A DNA stretch of 36,606 nt from Pseudomonadota bacterium (lineage in GTDB: Bacteria; Pseudomonadota; Alphaproteobacteria; Kiloniellales; JACOMY01): the NCBI GenBank assembly GCA_029781795.1, contig JAKOWB010000133.1, positions 1 through 36,606 of the forward strand. The letters are read 5' to 3'. The first letter of the stretch is position 1, and each line of letters starts with the position of its first letter. This document shows, piece by piece, positions 24,423 to 34,774 of this stretch. A program made the position numbers and the translations under genes. The notes beneath the pieces were generated by a model, which was not told the DNA's origin, ran no database searches, and was given only the letters and a program-made list of their open reading frames with translations.

Positions 24423-24764
24423 CTATTCCTCCTCGTCGTCCTCGGCTTCCGGCTTCGGCGGCTTCCAGCTGCCGCCGGGCAGGGTCAGCTTGATGACGCC
24501 CTTGATCGGCTTGGCGGCGTCGACCGGCCGGCCCTTGCGCAGGATCTCGATCTCGCCCTTGCGGGCCAGGGCGCGGGCCTGCTCGTTCACCGCCTGCAGG
24601 TAGCGGTGCCAGGCGTTCGGCGGGTCGCTGGGCTTGCGGCGATCGGCGGCGATGGCATGGGCCACGTCGAGCGGGCGCACGGCGTTGTTGAGGCCCGCGG
24701 CTGTCACCAGCTCCAGGATCTTCAGGGCGACCGGGTCGCGCTTCGGCTTGTTCTCGTCCGTCAT
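24423..24764 (-). CDS. DUF3253 domain-containing small protein
   Basis: A 113-residue cytoplasmic protein. ALKILELVTAAGLNNAVRPLDVAHAIAADR, then AWHRYLQAVNEQARALARKGEIEILRKGRPVDAAKPIKGVIKLTLP, matches the winged-helix-like DUF3253 family, whose function is not established. The tail is acidic (EAEDDEEE). ATG 24764 is chosen because a longer frame to 24890 overlaps the divergent nnrU-like gene. It lies head-to-head with that gene across 76 bases, so the two may share a promoter region. Confidence 0.82.
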   Translation of the reverse strand: MTDENKPKRDPVALKILELVTAAGLNNAVRPLDVAHAIAADRRKPSDPPNAWHRYLQAVNEQARALARKGEIEILRKGRPVDAAKPIKGVIKLTLPGGSWKPPKPEAEDDEEE

Positions 24765-24840
24765 GGACGAGGTGCTAGCACGCGCCCGCGACCTTTTCGA
24801 GGTGGACGCGACCCCGGCGCCCTGTGGAGAATCGCCGCCC

Positions 24841-25554
24841 ATGTGGAGCGAGCTGACCGACCTCATGGCCGCCACGGCCGCCTTCGTCATCGGGCACTTC
24901 GTGCTCTCGGCGCGGCCGATCCGCGACTCGCTGGTGCAGCAGCTGGGCGAAGGGCGCTTCCGCGGGCTCTATTCCCTCTTCGCCCTGGCGGCCTTCACCT
25001 GGATGATCCTGGCCTACCGCCGTGCCGCCTACGTCGAGGTCTGGCTGCCGCCGGACTGGACGCGCTGGATCCCCATCGCGCTGATGCTGCCGGCCTGCCT
25101 GCTGGCGGTCGGCGGCCTCACCCAGCGCTCGCCGACCCTGGTGGGCGGCGAGGCCGCGCTGGCCGGCAGCGTCGTGCGCCCGGCTGCCGGCTTCCTCTCG
25201 ATCAGCCGCCACTGCTTCCTCAACGCCACCGCGCTCTGGGCCCTCGGCCACCTGGCGGCGAACGGCGACGGCGCCTCGATCATCCTGATGGGCGGCGTCC
25301 TGCTGCTGTCCATCGGCGGCATGGCGCACATCGACGCCCGCCGCGCCCGCAGCCTGGGGGCCGCCTGGGGGCCGGTGCAGCTCACCACCAGCCGCCTGCC
25401 CTTCCTGGCCCTGGCCCAGGGACGCTGCACCCTCGACTGGCGCGGCATCGGCTGGTGGCGGCCGCTGGCCGGCCTCGCCCTCTATGCCCTGCTGATCGGC
25501 GCGCACCCGCACGTCATTGGCGTGCCGGTGCTGCCCCAGGTCTCGCTGCCTTAG
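24841..25554 (+). CDS. NnrU family membrane protein
   Basis: A 237-residue polytopic membrane protein. Histidine-bearing helices include FVIGHFVLSARPIRDSLVQQLGEGRFRGLYSLFALAAF, and the conserved C-terminal LLIGAHPHVIGV is the NnrU hallmark. Relatives lie in denitrification clusters or near carotenoid/isoprenoid genes; no such genes are here. ATG 24841 is selected; an earlier in-frame ATG at 24763 adds 26 poorly conserved residues and would overlap the DUF3253 start. The stop is 3 bases from the argG stop (convergent). Confidence 0.88.
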   Translation: MWSELTDLMAATAAFVIGHFVLSARPIRDSLVQQLGEGRFRGLYSLFALAAFTWMILAYRRAAYVEVWLPPDWTRWIPIALMLPACLLAVGGLTQRSPTLVGGEAALAGSVVRPAAGFLSISRHCFLNATALWALGHLAANGDGASIILMGGVLLLSIGGMAHIDARRARSLGAAWGPVQLTTSRLPFLALAQGRCTLDWRGIGWWRPLAGLALYALLIGAHPHVIGVPVLPQVSLP

Positions 25555-25557
25555 GGG

Positions 25558-26784
<1,227 letters not shown>

Positions 26785-26958
26785 GGCACACACCCTCCGC
26801 ATCAGAAGCGGCGTGGTGATAGGCGATGGCGCCAGATGGGGCAAGGGCGGGGGGAGCGAGGGCGGCGCCCCGTCGCGGCCCCCGTGGACCCCGGCCGGGC
26901 GCGGGCGTAGGCTGGCGGCCTCGGCGACCTTGTGGACTCTCTGCCCTGGAGGGTTGCC

Positions 26959-28065
26959 ATGCCGCTGCCCGATAGCCTGCCCTGGAACCACGGTTTCGTG
27001 CGCTCGCGCCAGGCCTGGGCGCTGCTGCCGCAGGCCGGCCGCGACCGGATCGACTGGGGCGGCGTCAGGGTCGCGCACCTCGACACCGGCTATACCTTCC
27101 ACCCGGCCTTCGGCTTTCCCGATCCGCCGGACGGCCTCAAGCCCGGCGCCACCAGCGCCATCATCGTGCAGGACGGCGGCGACTTCCTGGAGCCGGCGCG
27201 CGGCACCGCCTTCGACCCGCTGGAGGCCTTCGCGCCGATCCTCAAGGTCGAGCTGCAGCCGCGCGGCCACGGCACCTTCTCCGGCAGCGTGCTGGCCGGC
27301 CGCGACCCCAAGGCCGATTTCTACGGCGTCGCGCCGGGCCTGCCGCTGGTCTCGCTGCGCGTCACCAACGGCAGCGTGCTGCTGGGCCACCGCGCCCAGG
27401 CAACGGCCGACGCCCTGAACGCGGTGGCCCTGGGCGGCCTGGCGCCGGTCGTGAACATCTCGGTCGGCACCCCGGCCGAGCATCCGCGCATCCGCGCCGC
27501 GATCAACCGCGCCTATGAGGCCGGCATCATCGTGGTGGCGGCCGGCGGCCAGATCATCGGCGAGGTCGTCTTCCCCTCGCGCTACGGCCGCGCCGTCTCG
27601 GTCGGCGGGGTGCGGCGCCAGGTGGCGCAGGGCCGGGTGCAGTTCCGCATCTATGCCCGCTACTCCGACTACCGCCTGATCGACGTCTGGGCCCCGGCGG
27701 CGCCGATCCGCCGCGGCCATGTCGAGCCCGCCGGGACCCACGCCGGCCCCTATCGCACCGGCTACTTCGACGCCGCCGACGGCACCACCTATGCCACCAC
27801 CCACGTCACCGCCGCCGCCGCCCTCTGGCTGCGCCTGCGCGGGGCGGAGATCGACGCCAAGTACGGCCCGGGCTGGCCGCGCGTGGAGGCCTTCCGCAAG
27901 CTGCTGCGCGACCCGGCGGTCTGCTTCTCGCGCCTCTCCGACGCCGAGCGCGGCGAGCTGGGGCCGCTGTTCGGGCATACGCCCTGCCTGGACCTGCCGC
28001 GCCTGCTGCGGGCGCCGCTGCCGACGGTGGGGCCGGGCGACAAGGCGCCGGTGCAGCGCTCCTGA
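26959..28065 (+). CDS. Subtilisin-fold (S8) protein with non-canonical catalytic site
   Basis: A 368-residue protein with no signal peptide, so probably cytoplasmic. The S8 landmarks are readable. D42 in [10 protein letters not shown] and H104 in RGHGTFSG match the catalytic Asp and His. [14 protein letters not shown] and VVNISVG are family strands. The nucleophile loop is [16 protein letters not shown], with T277 where subtilases have Ser (GTSMATPHV). The oxyanion Asn is replaced by Gln198 (VVAAGGQ). It is therefore either inactive or a Thr-based variant. ATG 26959 follows GGAGGG by 5 bases. No inhibitor or chaperone gene is beside it. Confidence 0.8.
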   Translation: MPLPDSLPWNHGFVRSRQAWALLPQAGRDRIDWGGVRVAHLDTGYTFHPAFGFPDPPDGLKPGATSAIIVQDGGDFLEPARGTAFDPLEAFAPILKVELQPRGHGTFSGSVLAGRDPKADFYGVAPGLPLVSLRVTNGSVLLGHRAQATADALNAVALGGLAPVVNISVGTPAEHPRIRAAINRAYEAGIIVVAAGGQIIGEVVFPSRYGRAVSVGGVRRQVAQGRVQFRIYARYSDYRLIDVWAPAAPIRRGHVEPAGTHAGPYRTGYFDAADGTTYATTHVTAAAALWLRLRGAEIDAKYGPGWPRVEAFRKLLRDPAVCFSRLSDAERGELGPLFGHTPCLDLPRLLRAPLPTVGPGDKAPVQRS

Positions 28066-28127
28066 GGTGCGGCGGCCCTGACGCGCCCGGTCACAAAGGA
28101 TTCGCTTGCCGAGAGCCCCCGGAAAAT

Positions 28128-28141
28128 TGAATGATCGTTCA
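28128..28141. promoter_or_regulatory. Imperfect TGAATGATCGTTCA dyad upstream of the EEP gene (possible TetR-type operator)
   Basis: A 14-base dyad with one mismatched pair and a central GATC sits 25 bases before the start codon. TGAA/TTCA arms with a GATC core resemble TetR-family operators. No TetR gene is adjacent, so this is tentative. Confidence 0.3.
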
Positions 28142-28165
28142 GAAATTGAACGGGAGGGCAATGAA

Positions 28166-29653
28166 ATGGGCGGGCGATTCTCCAAGGCGCTGCTGGGCGC
28201 GACCATTCTGGCGGCCGGTCTCTGGGGCGGCGCGGCGGCGGCCGAACCGGCGCGGATCAAGGTCATGATCTTCAACATCTGGCTGGGCGGCGACCAGGTC
28301 TCCCTGGCCAAGACGCTGGAGGCGATCCGCCAGGCCGATCCCGACGTGGTCCTGCTGCAGGAGGCCATGACCAACACCCGGATGATCGCCGACCGCCTGG
28401 GCTACGACTTCGCCTCGCCGCGCCAGCACCTGCTCTCGCGCTTCCCCATCCTCGACGCCGGCCAGCCGGTGGGCCAGGACTACAGCCTGCTCGAGGTGAC
28501 GCCCGGCCGTTTCGTCGCCGTGGCCAACGTGCACCTGGACTGGACCGAGTACGGCCCCTACGCCGCGCGCGACGGCCAGACTGCGGAGGCGATCCTCGCC
28601 GTCGAGACCGACCTGCGCCTCTCCGGCATCCAGCCCTGGCTGGATGCGCTGGAGCCGCTGGCCGCCGCCGGCCTGCCGGTGGTGATCGGCGGCGACTTCA
28701 ACTCGCCCAGCGACCTCGACTGGACAGAGGCCGCGGTCGGCACCCGCCCGCAGGTGAAGTTCCCGCTGGTCTGGCCGGCGGCGCACGCGGTCTCGGCCGC
28801 CGGCTACACCGACACCTGGCGCTCGCTGCATCCCGATCCCGTCGCCAACCCCGGCATCACCTGGTCCTGGGGCTATCCCCAGCCGCTGCTGTGGGAGGGC
28901 GAGACGCAGGACCGCATCGACCTGCTCTTCGCCCGCAACGCCACGGTGGAGGCGAGCGAGATCGTCGGCGGCGCCATGCCGGACGTCGGCATCGTGGTGA
29001 CGCCCTGGCCTTCGGACCACCAGGCCGTGGTCTCCACCCTGACGGTGGAGCCGGCGCCCGCCCCGACCATGATCGCCGCGACCGAGCGCAAGGTGCATCC
29101 GGGCGAGGCGCTGCACCTGCGCTACAGCGTCGCCGGCACGCCGGACGGCCGGCTGGAGGACGGCTGGGTCGAGATCCTGGCCCCCGGCGGCAAGGTCGGC
29201 GAGTCGCTGCAGACGCTCTACAGCAACGACACCACCGACCGCATGGCGGTGCTGGAGGTCGCGACCTTCGACATGGCGCCCGGCGCCTACGACGCCGCGC
29301 TGGTCGACAAGGACGGCAACGAGCTGGCACGCACGACCTTCTGGGTCGAGGCCGAGGGGGCGAAGCCGCAGCTCGCCACCGACAAGGCCAGCTATCAGGC
29401 GGGCGAGCCCATCGTGGTGCGCCTGGAGAACGCGCCGGGCGACCGCTACGACTGGCTGGCGGTCTTCCCCAAGGGCGAGGCCGACGAGTGGAACTACTAC
29501 AGCAGCGCCTACACGCTGGGCGCGATCGCCGGCCAGGTCACCATCGAGGGCGACGAAAGCCTGGAGCCCGGCGAGTACGAGGTGCGCCTGCTGGCCGACG
29601 ACAGCTACCGCGCCATCGCCAAGAGCGCGAGCTTCACGGTGACGGCGAAGTAG
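28166..29653 (+). CDS. Exported endonuclease/exonuclease/phosphatase-family protein with tandem C-terminal beta modules
   Basis: A 495-residue protein. Signal peptide residues 1-26 (cut AAAA-EPAR). The EEP domain (about 30-293) has every catalytic landmark: N37 in MIFNIW, E66 in LLQEAM, H123 in NVHLDW, D177/N179 in GGDFNSPSD, and D284-H285 in WPSDHQAV. Two Ig-like stretches follow (about 300-402 and 403-495), each with a GEAL/GEPI, WVEI/WLAV and PGAY/PGEY pattern, so they look like an internal duplication. It may be a nuclease, phosphodiesterase or sphingomyelinase-type enzyme. ATG 28166 has GGGAGG upstream. Its 3' end overlaps rlmN by 20 bases. Confidence 0.87.
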   Translation: MGGRFSKALLGATILAAGLWGGAAAAEPARIKVMIFNIWLGGDQVSLAKTLEAIRQADPDVVLLQEAMTNTRMIADRLGYDFASPRQHLLSRFPILDAGQPVGQDYSLLEVTPGRFVAVANVHLDWTEYGPYAARDGQTAEAILAVETDLRLSGIQPWLDALEPLAAAGLPVVIGGDFNSPSDLDWTEAAVGTRPQVKFPLVWPAAHAVSAAGYTDTWRSLHPDPVANPGITWSWGYPQPLLWEGETQDRIDLLFARNATVEASEIVGGAMPDVGIVVTPWPSDHQAVVSTLTVEPAPAPTMIAATERKVHPGEALHLRYSVAGTPDGRLEDGWVEILAPGGKVGESLQTLYSNDTTDRMAVLEVATFDMAPGAYDAALVDKDGNELARTTFWVEAEGAKPQLATDKASYQAGEPIVVRLENAPGDRYDWLAVFPKGEADEWNYYSSAYTLGAIAGQVTIEGDESLEPGEYEVRLLADDSYRAIAKSASFTVTAK

Positions 29654-30797
29654 GGGCCTCCGCCGCTTCCCGTTCGCTCTTCTTCAGCCTTTGGCTGGCG
29701 CTCTTGAGCTGGCCGCAGGCGGCGTAGATGTCCTGGCCGCGCGGCGTGCGCACCGGCGCGGCCAGGCCGGCGTCGTTGAGGATGCGGGCGAAGCGCTCGA
29801 TGCGCTCGGGCAGCGAGCACTCGAAGGGCGCGCCCGGCCAGGGGTTGAAGGGGATGAGGTTGGTCTTGGCCGGGATGTCCTTGAGCAGCTGGATCAGCCC
29901 GCGCGCGTCGGCGTCGCTGTCGTTCACGCCCTTCAGCATCACGTACTCGAAGGTGATGCGCCGGGCGTTGTGCACGCCGGGATAGGCGCGGCAGGCGGCC
30001 ATCAGCTCGGCGATGGGATACTTGCGGTTCAAGGGCACGATGACGTCGCGGATCTCGTCGATCACCGCGTGCAGCGAGACCGCGAGGTTGACGCCCAGCT
30101 CCTCGCCGCAGCGCTGCATCATCGGCACCACGCCGGCGGTGGAGAGCGTGATCTTGCGCTTGGAGATGCCCAGGCCCTCGCCGTCCTTGATGATGCGGAT
30201 GGCCTTGGCGACGTTCTCGTAGTTGTAGAGCGGCTCGCCCATCCCCATGAAGACGAGGTTGGTGATGTCGCGCTCCGGCCGGCTGGCCGGCCACTCGCCG
30301 AAATGGTCCTTGGCCAGCATGACCTGGCCGACGATCTCGGCCGGGCCCAGGTTGCGCACCAGGCGCTGCGTGCCGGTGTGGCAGAAGCGGCAGGTGAGGG
30401 TACAGCCGACCTGGCTGGAGACGCAGAGCGTGCCGCGCTCGTCGTCGGGGATGTGCACGGCCTCGACCTGCTGGCGGTCGTCGAACTGCAGCAGCCACTT
30501 GCGCGTGCCGTCGAAGGAGAGCTGCGCCGTGGCGACGCCGGGCCGGGCGACCTGGAAGGACTCCGCCAGCTTGGCGCGGAAGGCCTTGGAGAGGCTCGAC
30601 ATCTTCTCGAAGTCGGTCTCGCCCTTGTCGTAGATCCAGGAGAAGAGCTGGCGGGCGCGGAAGGCCGGCTCGCCGAGTTCGGCCACCGCCGCCGTCAGCT
30701 CCTCGCGCGTCAGCCCGACCAGGTTGCGCTTGCCCGTCGCGACGGGCGGCGCGAAGGCCTGGGCATGGAGGCTGGCGACGGGGGCGGAGGCGGACAT
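29634..30797 (-). CDS. rlmN: 23S rRNA (adenine2503-C2)/tRNA methyltransferase RlmN
   Basis: A 387-residue radical-SAM methyltransferase that methylates A2503 of 23S rRNA and A37 of some tRNAs. The cluster-binding motif is C132-x3-C136-x2-C139 (CTLTCRFC). The other catalytic Cys is C361 in [11 protein letters not shown]-binding [17 protein letters not shown] and the [12 protein letters not shown] segment are present. The tail is a short Lys/Ser/Pro extension. ATG 30797 is 41 bases from repeat copy 2. Convergent overlap with the EEP gene by 20 bases. Confidence 0.96.
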   Translation of the reverse strand: MSASAPVASLHAQAFAPPVATGKRNLVGLTREELTAAVAELGEPAFRARQLFSWIYDKGETDFEKMSSLSKAFRAKLAESFQVARPGVATAQLSFDGTRKWLLQFDDRQQVEAVHIPDDERGTLCVSSQVGCTLTCRFCHTGTQRLVRNLGPAEIVGQVMLAKDHFGEWPASRPERDITNLVFMGMGEPLYNYENVAKAIRIIKDGEGLGISKRKITLSTAGVVPMMQRCGEELGVNLAVSLHAVIDEIRDVIVPLNRKYPIAELMAACRAYPGVHNARRITFEYVMLKGVNDSDADARGLIQLLKDIPAKTNLIPFNPWPGAPFECSLPERIERFARILNDAGLAAPVRTPRGQDIYAACGQLKSASQRLKKSEREAAEAPTSPSP

Positions 30798-30837
30798 GGG
30801 GCGCTAGATACGCTCGGGGGCCGCCGGGGGCAAGGTG

Positions 30838-30985
30838 TCCCCTTCTCCCCCAGCGGGAGAAGGTGGCGGCGCAGCCGTCGGATGAGGGGGGTCGGTGCGA
30901 CTGGCGAGGGCAGCATAGACCCCCCCTCACCCGGCAGGCATCGCTGCGCTCGCGTGCCACCCTCTCCCGCCGGGGGAGAGGGGGA
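30838..30985 (-). repeat. Palindromic intergenic repeat, copy 2 (inverted)
   Basis: This copy is inverted relative to copies 1 and 3. It lies between ftsY's stop and the rlmN start. Its central arms read GGGGGGTCGGTGC and GCATAGACCCCCC, so one arm is of the copy 1 type and the other of the copy 3 type, leaving a mismatch and a wobble pair. Confidence 0.9.
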
Positions 30986-30989
30986 AAAC

Positions 30990-31904
30990 CTACTCCAGCC
31001 CCATCAGCCCGCGGGCGAACTCCCTGGCGTCGAAGTCCTTCAGGTCCTCCGGTCCCTCGCCGACGCCGATCATGTGGACCGGCAGGGCGAACTGCTGCGC
31101 CAGGGCGACCAGGATGCCGCCCTTGGCGGAGCCGTCGAGCTTGGTCAGCACCAGGCCGGTGACCTTGACCAGCTCCTTGAAGGTGGCGACCTGGCTGATG
31201 GCGTTCTGCCCGGTGGTGGCGTCCAGCACCAGCAGGATGTCGTGCGGCGCGCTGGGGTCCTGCTTCTTCAGCACCCGCACCACCTTGGCCAGCTCGTCCA
31301 TCAGCAGGCTCTTGTTGTGCAGCCGCCCGGCGGTGTCGATCAGCAGCAGGTCGTCGCCGGCGGCGCGCGATTCCTCCAGCGCGCGAAAGGCGAGGCCGGC
31401 GGCGTCGGCGCCCTGCTCGCCGGCCACCACCGGCACGCGGCTGCGCTCGCCCCAGATCTTGAGCTGCTCGATGGCGGCGGCGCGGAAGGTGTCGCCGGCG
31501 GCGAGGCGGAGCTTCAGCCCCTCGCCCTGGTACTGCCGCGCCAGCTTGCCGATGGTGGTGGTCTTGCCGCTGCCGTTGACGCCGACCACCAGCACGACAT
31601 GCGGCTTGCGCGCCGCCTCGATCGCCAGCGGCCGGGCGACGGGCGACAGGATCTCGGCGATGTGCGCGGCCAGGGCCTCGCGCACCTCCTGGTCGGTCAC
31701 GTCCTTGTCGAACTTGTCGCGCTTCAGGCGCGCCACCAGCGCCGCCGCCGTGGCGACGCCCAGGTCGGCGGCGATCAGCAGGTCCTCCAGCTCGTCCAGC
31801 GCCGCCTGGTCCAGGCGCCGCTTGGTGAAGATGGCGCCGATGCCGCCGGTCAGCTTGCTGGTCGACTTGGCCAGCCCCGCCTTGAGTTTCCTGAACCAGC
31901 TCAT
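30990..31904 (-). CDS. ftsY: Signal recognition particle receptor FtsY
   Basis: A 304-residue SRP receptor GTPase that targets nascent membrane proteins. Short basic N-terminus (MSWFRKLKAGLAKS), then the N domain (LDELEDLLIAADLGV). The G domain begins with VVGVNGSGKTTT (about 107-117), then DTFRAAAIEQL and DTAGR (190-194), and ends with TKLDGSAKGG and VGEGPEDLKDFDA. The long acidic A domain of E. coli is absent, as in other alphaproteobacteria. The start overlaps the mtaB stop (ATGA), and repeat copy 2 follows its stop. Confidence 0.96.
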   Translation of the reverse strand: MSWFRKLKAGLAKSTSKLTGGIGAIFTKRRLDQAALDELEDLLIAADLGVATAAALVARLKRDKFDKDVTDQEVREALAAHIAEILSPVARPLAIEAARKPHVVLVVGVNGSGKTTTIGKLARQYQGEGLKLRLAAGDTFRAAAIEQLKIWGERSRVPVVAGEQGADAAGLAFRALEESRAAGDDLLLIDTAGRLHNKSLLMDELAKVVRVLKKQDPSAPHDILLVLDATTGQNAISQVATFKELVKVTGLVLTKLDGSAKGGILVALAQQFALPVHMIGVGEGPEDLKDFDAREFARGLMGLE

Positions 31905-33142
31905 GCCGCCCGCTCCAGCGCCTCGGCCGTCAGCCGGCCGTCGCGAATGCCCGCCAGCCGCACGCGGGCGAGGCTGCCGGCCTGGCCCGCGACGGCGACC
32001 GGCGCGAAGTGCTCCGTGTAGCCCTGGCCGCCCTTCTCCACCAGCACCGTGGCGTCGCGGCCGACCTGCGCCGCCAGGAAGGCCGCCGCCTGCCGGGCGC
32101 CCAGGGCGCGCAGGCGCTGGGCGCGCTCCCGGCGGACCTCCATCGGCACCTGCGGCATGCGTGCCGCCGGCGTGCCGGGCCGGGCGGAATAGGGGAAGAC
32201 GTGCAGCCAGGTGAGGCCGGCCTCGGCCACCAGGTCCAGCGTCCGCTGGAACGCGGCCTCGGTCTCGGTCGGGAAGCCGGCGATCAGGTCGGCGCCGAAG
32301 GCCATGCCGGGGCGCAGCGCGCGCAGCCGCGCCACGGCGGCCAGCACGTCGGCGCGGCCGTGCCGGCGCTTCATGCGCTTCAGGACGATGTCGTCGCCGG
32401 CCTGGACCGAGAGGTGCAGGTGCGGCATCAGCCGCGCCTCGCGCCCGAAGAGAGCCAGGAGCCGCGCGTCGATCTCCACCGGGTCGAGCGAAGAGAGGCG
32501 CAAGCGCGGCAGCGCGGGCACCTCGGCCAGCAGCCGCGCCACGAGGTCGCCAAGCGCCGGCCGGCCCGGCAGGTCGCCGCCCCAGCCGCCGATGTCGACG
32601 CCGGTCAGCACGATCTCCCGCGCGCCCGCCGCCACCAGGCGCCGGGCCTCGGCCACCAGGCGCGCCGCCGGGACCGAGCGGTTTTCGCCGCGGCCGAAGG
32701 GGATGACGCAGAAGCTGCAGCGGTGGTCGCAGCCCTGCTGGATCTGCAGGAAGGCGCGGCTGCGGCTGCCCAGGGTCACGGGTTCGGCCGGCGGCGGCGC
32801 GGCGAAGATGTCGCCGACGGCGTGGGCTGGCGCCTCGGCCCGCCAAGTCTCCGCCCGCAGCTTCTCGGCATTGCCGACCACGCGGTCGACCTCGGGCAGG
32901 GCGGCGTAGCGCTCGGGCGCGATTTGCGCGGCGCAGCCGGTGACGACGATCTCGGCCTCGGGCCGCTCGCGCCGCGCCTTGCGGATGGCCTGGCGGAGCT
33001 GCGCCTCGGCCTCGGCGGTGACGGCGCAGGAATTCAGCACCACGACCGCGCCGCGGCCGGCGGCGGCCAGGTGGGCGCGAATGGTCTCGGATTCGGCGGC
33101 GTTCAGGCGGCAGCCGAAGGACAGCACCGACGGCAGGCTCAT
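31901..33142 (-). CDS. mtaB: tRNA (N6-threonylcarbamoyladenosine37-C2)-methylthiotransferase MtaB
   Basis: A 413-residue radical-SAM methylthiotransferase. The N-terminal cluster cysteines are C11, C39 and C70 (FGCRLN, LNSCAVT, VTGCAA). The SAM cluster is C138-x3-C142-x2-C145 (CDHRCSFCVIPFGRG). A C-terminal TRAM-like part (GRDATVLVEKGGQGYTEHFAPV) follows. The LNSCAVT and RLN patterns are of the MtaB rather than MiaB type. It sits between dapF and ftsY with 4-base overlaps on both sides, a typical alphaproteobacterial arrangement. Confidence 0.94.
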   Translation of the reverse strand: MSLPSVLSFGCRLNAAESETIRAHLAAAGRGAVVVLNSCAVTAEAEAQLRQAIRKARRERPEAEIVVTGCAAQIAPERYAALPEVDRVVGNAEKLRAETWRAEAPAHAVGDIFAAPPPAEPVTLGSRSRAFLQIQQGCDHRCSFCVIPFGRGENRSVPAARLVAEARRLVAAGAREIVLTGVDIGGWGGDLPGRPALGDLVARLLAEVPALPRLRLSSLDPVEIDARLLALFGREARLMPHLHLSVQAGDDIVLKRMKRRHGRADVLAAVARLRALRPGMAFGADLIAGFPTETEAAFQRTLDLVAEAGLTWLHVFPYSARPGTPAARMPQVPMEVRRERAQRLRALGARQAAAFLAAQVGRDATVLVEKGGQGYTEHFAPVAVAGQAGSLARVRLAGIRDGRLTAEALERAA

Positions 33143-34020
33143 GCCGCCGGCTCCACCCTTTCCGCCTCCACGTTTTCCGCGGAGGCGATCAGCTCCGGCC
33201 CCAGGCTGCCGGCGAAGGCCAGCGAGACCTCGCCCGCCATGACCACATGCTCGTCGCTCTGCCACTCGATGGTGAGCGGCCCGCCGTCCAGGTGGGTGAC
33301 CACGCGCCGCCCGACCAGCCCGCGCCGCATGGCGTTGACCGCGGCGGCCGAGGCGCCGGTGCCGCAGGCCTGGGTGATGCCGACGCCGCGCTCCCACACG
33401 CGCACGCGCAGCGAGCCGTCGGGCCGCCGGCTGGCGACGCCGATGTTGGCGCGCTCGGGGAACCAGGCGTCGTGCTCCAGCCGCGGGCCGAGGCTCGCCA
33501 GGTCCACGGCCTCGGCATCGGCGACGAAGAAGGTGGCGTGCGGGTTGCCGACCGAGAGGCAGGCGGCGTCCTGCAGCGGTCCGGCGCCGAGCGGCACATG
33601 CAGCGTGTCGGCTTCGCGCGCCAGCGGCACCTGCCGCCAGTCCAGGCGCGCCGGGCCGAAGTCGACGGCGACGCGCCGCCCGCCCAGCAGGGTGCAGTCG
33701 AGCAGGCCGCCCAGCGTCTCCAGCCGCACCTCGTCGCGCCGCGCCTCCAGCCCCAGCAGCCAGGCGGCGCAGCGCGAGCCGTTGCCGCAGGCCCCGGCCT
33801 CGCTGCCGTCGGCGTTCCAGAAGCGCAGGCGGGCCAGGGCCCCCTGTCGCGCCGGCTCGATGACGATGAGCTGGTCGAAGCCGACGCCGCGGTGGCGGTC
33901 GGCGATCAGCCGCGCCGTGGCCGGCGAGGGCAGGAAGGGCCGTTCCCGGGCATCGACGATGACGAAGTCGTTGCCCAGGCCGTGCATCTTCAGGAAAGGC
34001 CGGCCCTCGGTGCTGTCCAT
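33139..34020 (-). CDS. dapF: Diaminopimelate epimerase DapF
   Basis: A 293-residue enzyme converting LL- to meso-diaminopimelate for lysine and peptidoglycan. The two catalytic cysteines are C78 in GACGNGSRC and C219 in QACGTGAS. KMHGLGNDFVIVD and ADRHRGVGFDQL are classic. VGNPHATFFV is the substrate loop. ATG 34020 (start MDSTEG) is preferred to 34056, which adds a poorly conserved peptide. It is divergent from folE across 110 bases and is the first gene of dapF-mtaB-ftsY. Confidence 0.96.
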   Translation of the reverse strand: MDSTEGRPFLKMHGLGNDFVIVDARERPFLPSPATARLIADRHRGVGFDQLIVIEPARQGALARLRFWNADGSEAGACGNGSRCAAWLLGLEARRDEVRLETLGGLLDCTLLGGRRVAVDFGPARLDWRQVPLAREADTLHVPLGAGPLQDAACLSVGNPHATFFVADAEAVDLASLGPRLEHDAWFPERANIGVASRRPDGSLRVRVWERGVGITQACGTGASAAAVNAMRRGLVGRRVVTHLDGGPLTIEWQSDEHVVMAGEVSLAFAGSLGPELIASAENVEAERVEPAA

Positions 34021-34130
34021 GGCGTGGTTATAGGTGGGGGGCCGCGGGCTGTCCATCCAGCGGACCCGATGATCCGGCGGCGCGCGGCGGTCGTACCAGC
34101 AGTCTGTAACCGACCGAGGGGAACGCCGCC

Positions 34131-34757
34131 ATGAACCAGCCCTTGCCGACCGCCAGCTTCGCCCGCGTGGCGGAGGAGGCCCTGACCAGCGGCCGCCCGA
34201 CCCAGGCGGAGGCCGAGGCCGCCGTGCGCACCCTGCTGCGCTGGGCGGGCGACGATCCCGACCGCGAGGGCCTGATCGGCACGCCGGAGCGCGTGGTGCG
34301 CGCCTGGCAGGAGTTCTGCGCCGGCTACGAGGAGGATCCCCGCGCCCTGCTGGAGCGCACCTTCGAGGAGGCCGCCGGCTATGACGAGATGGTGCTGCTG
34401 CGCGACATCCGGCTGGAGAGCCACTGCGAGCACCACCTGGTGCCGATCCTCGGCAAGGCGCATATCGCCTACTGGCCGGATCGCCGCGTGGTCGGCATCT
34501 CCAAGCTGGCCCGCGTGCTCGACGCCTTCGCCCGCCGCCTGCAGATCCAGGAGGCCCTGACCGCCCAGGTGGCCGACTGCATCCAGCAGGCGCTGCAGCC
34601 CAAGGGCGTCGCCGTGCTGATCGAGGCGCAGCACTTCTGCATGACCACGCGCGGCGTGCGCAAGCCGGAGGTGGCGATGGTGACCACGCGCCTGACCGGC
34701 TGCTTCCGCGACGATGCCGCCCGCCGCAGCGAGTTCTTCCGTCTGGTCGGCCGTTAG
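34131..34757 (+). CDS. folE: GTP cyclohydrolase I FolE
   Basis: A 208-residue type I enzyme making 7,8-dihydroneopterin triphosphate, the first step of pterin/folate synthesis. Zinc ligands are C99 and H102 in [10 protein letters not shown] and C170 in [23 protein letters not shown] and [25 protein letters not shown] are family motifs. Start ATG 34131 follows GAGGGGA. The SDR gene begins 17 bases after it, so they are likely one transcript. The dapF operon is divergent. Confidence 0.97.
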   Translation: MNQPLPTASFARVAEEALTSGRPTQAEAEAAVRTLLRWAGDDPDREGLIGTPERVVRAWQEFCAGYEEDPRALLERTFEEAAGYDEMVLLRDIRLESHCEHHLVPILGKAHIAYWPDRRVVGISKLARVLDAFARRLQIQEALTAQVADCIQQALQPKGVAVLIEAQHFCMTTRGVRKPEVAMVTTRLTGCFRDDAARRSEFFRLVGR

Positions 34758-34774
34758 GGCAGTCTCCGCGCCCG

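Noticed and set aside
24763-24840. Alternative upstream ATG for the NnrU-like protein
   Set aside because: It would add 26 residues without hydrophobic or conserved features and overlap the start of the divergent DUF3253 gene.
26785-28377. Continuation of the argG reading frame far upstream of its ATG, seeming to give a 939-residue protein
   Set aside because: The upstream part is Arg/Gly/Ala-rich shadow sequence opposite the subtilase-like and EEP genes. ArgG starts at 26784 with a good ribosome site and a normal length.
34021-34130. Possible riboswitch (THF or pre-Q1 type) before folE
   Set aside because: I saw no conserved aptamer core. The 110 bases look like a plain divergent promoter region.
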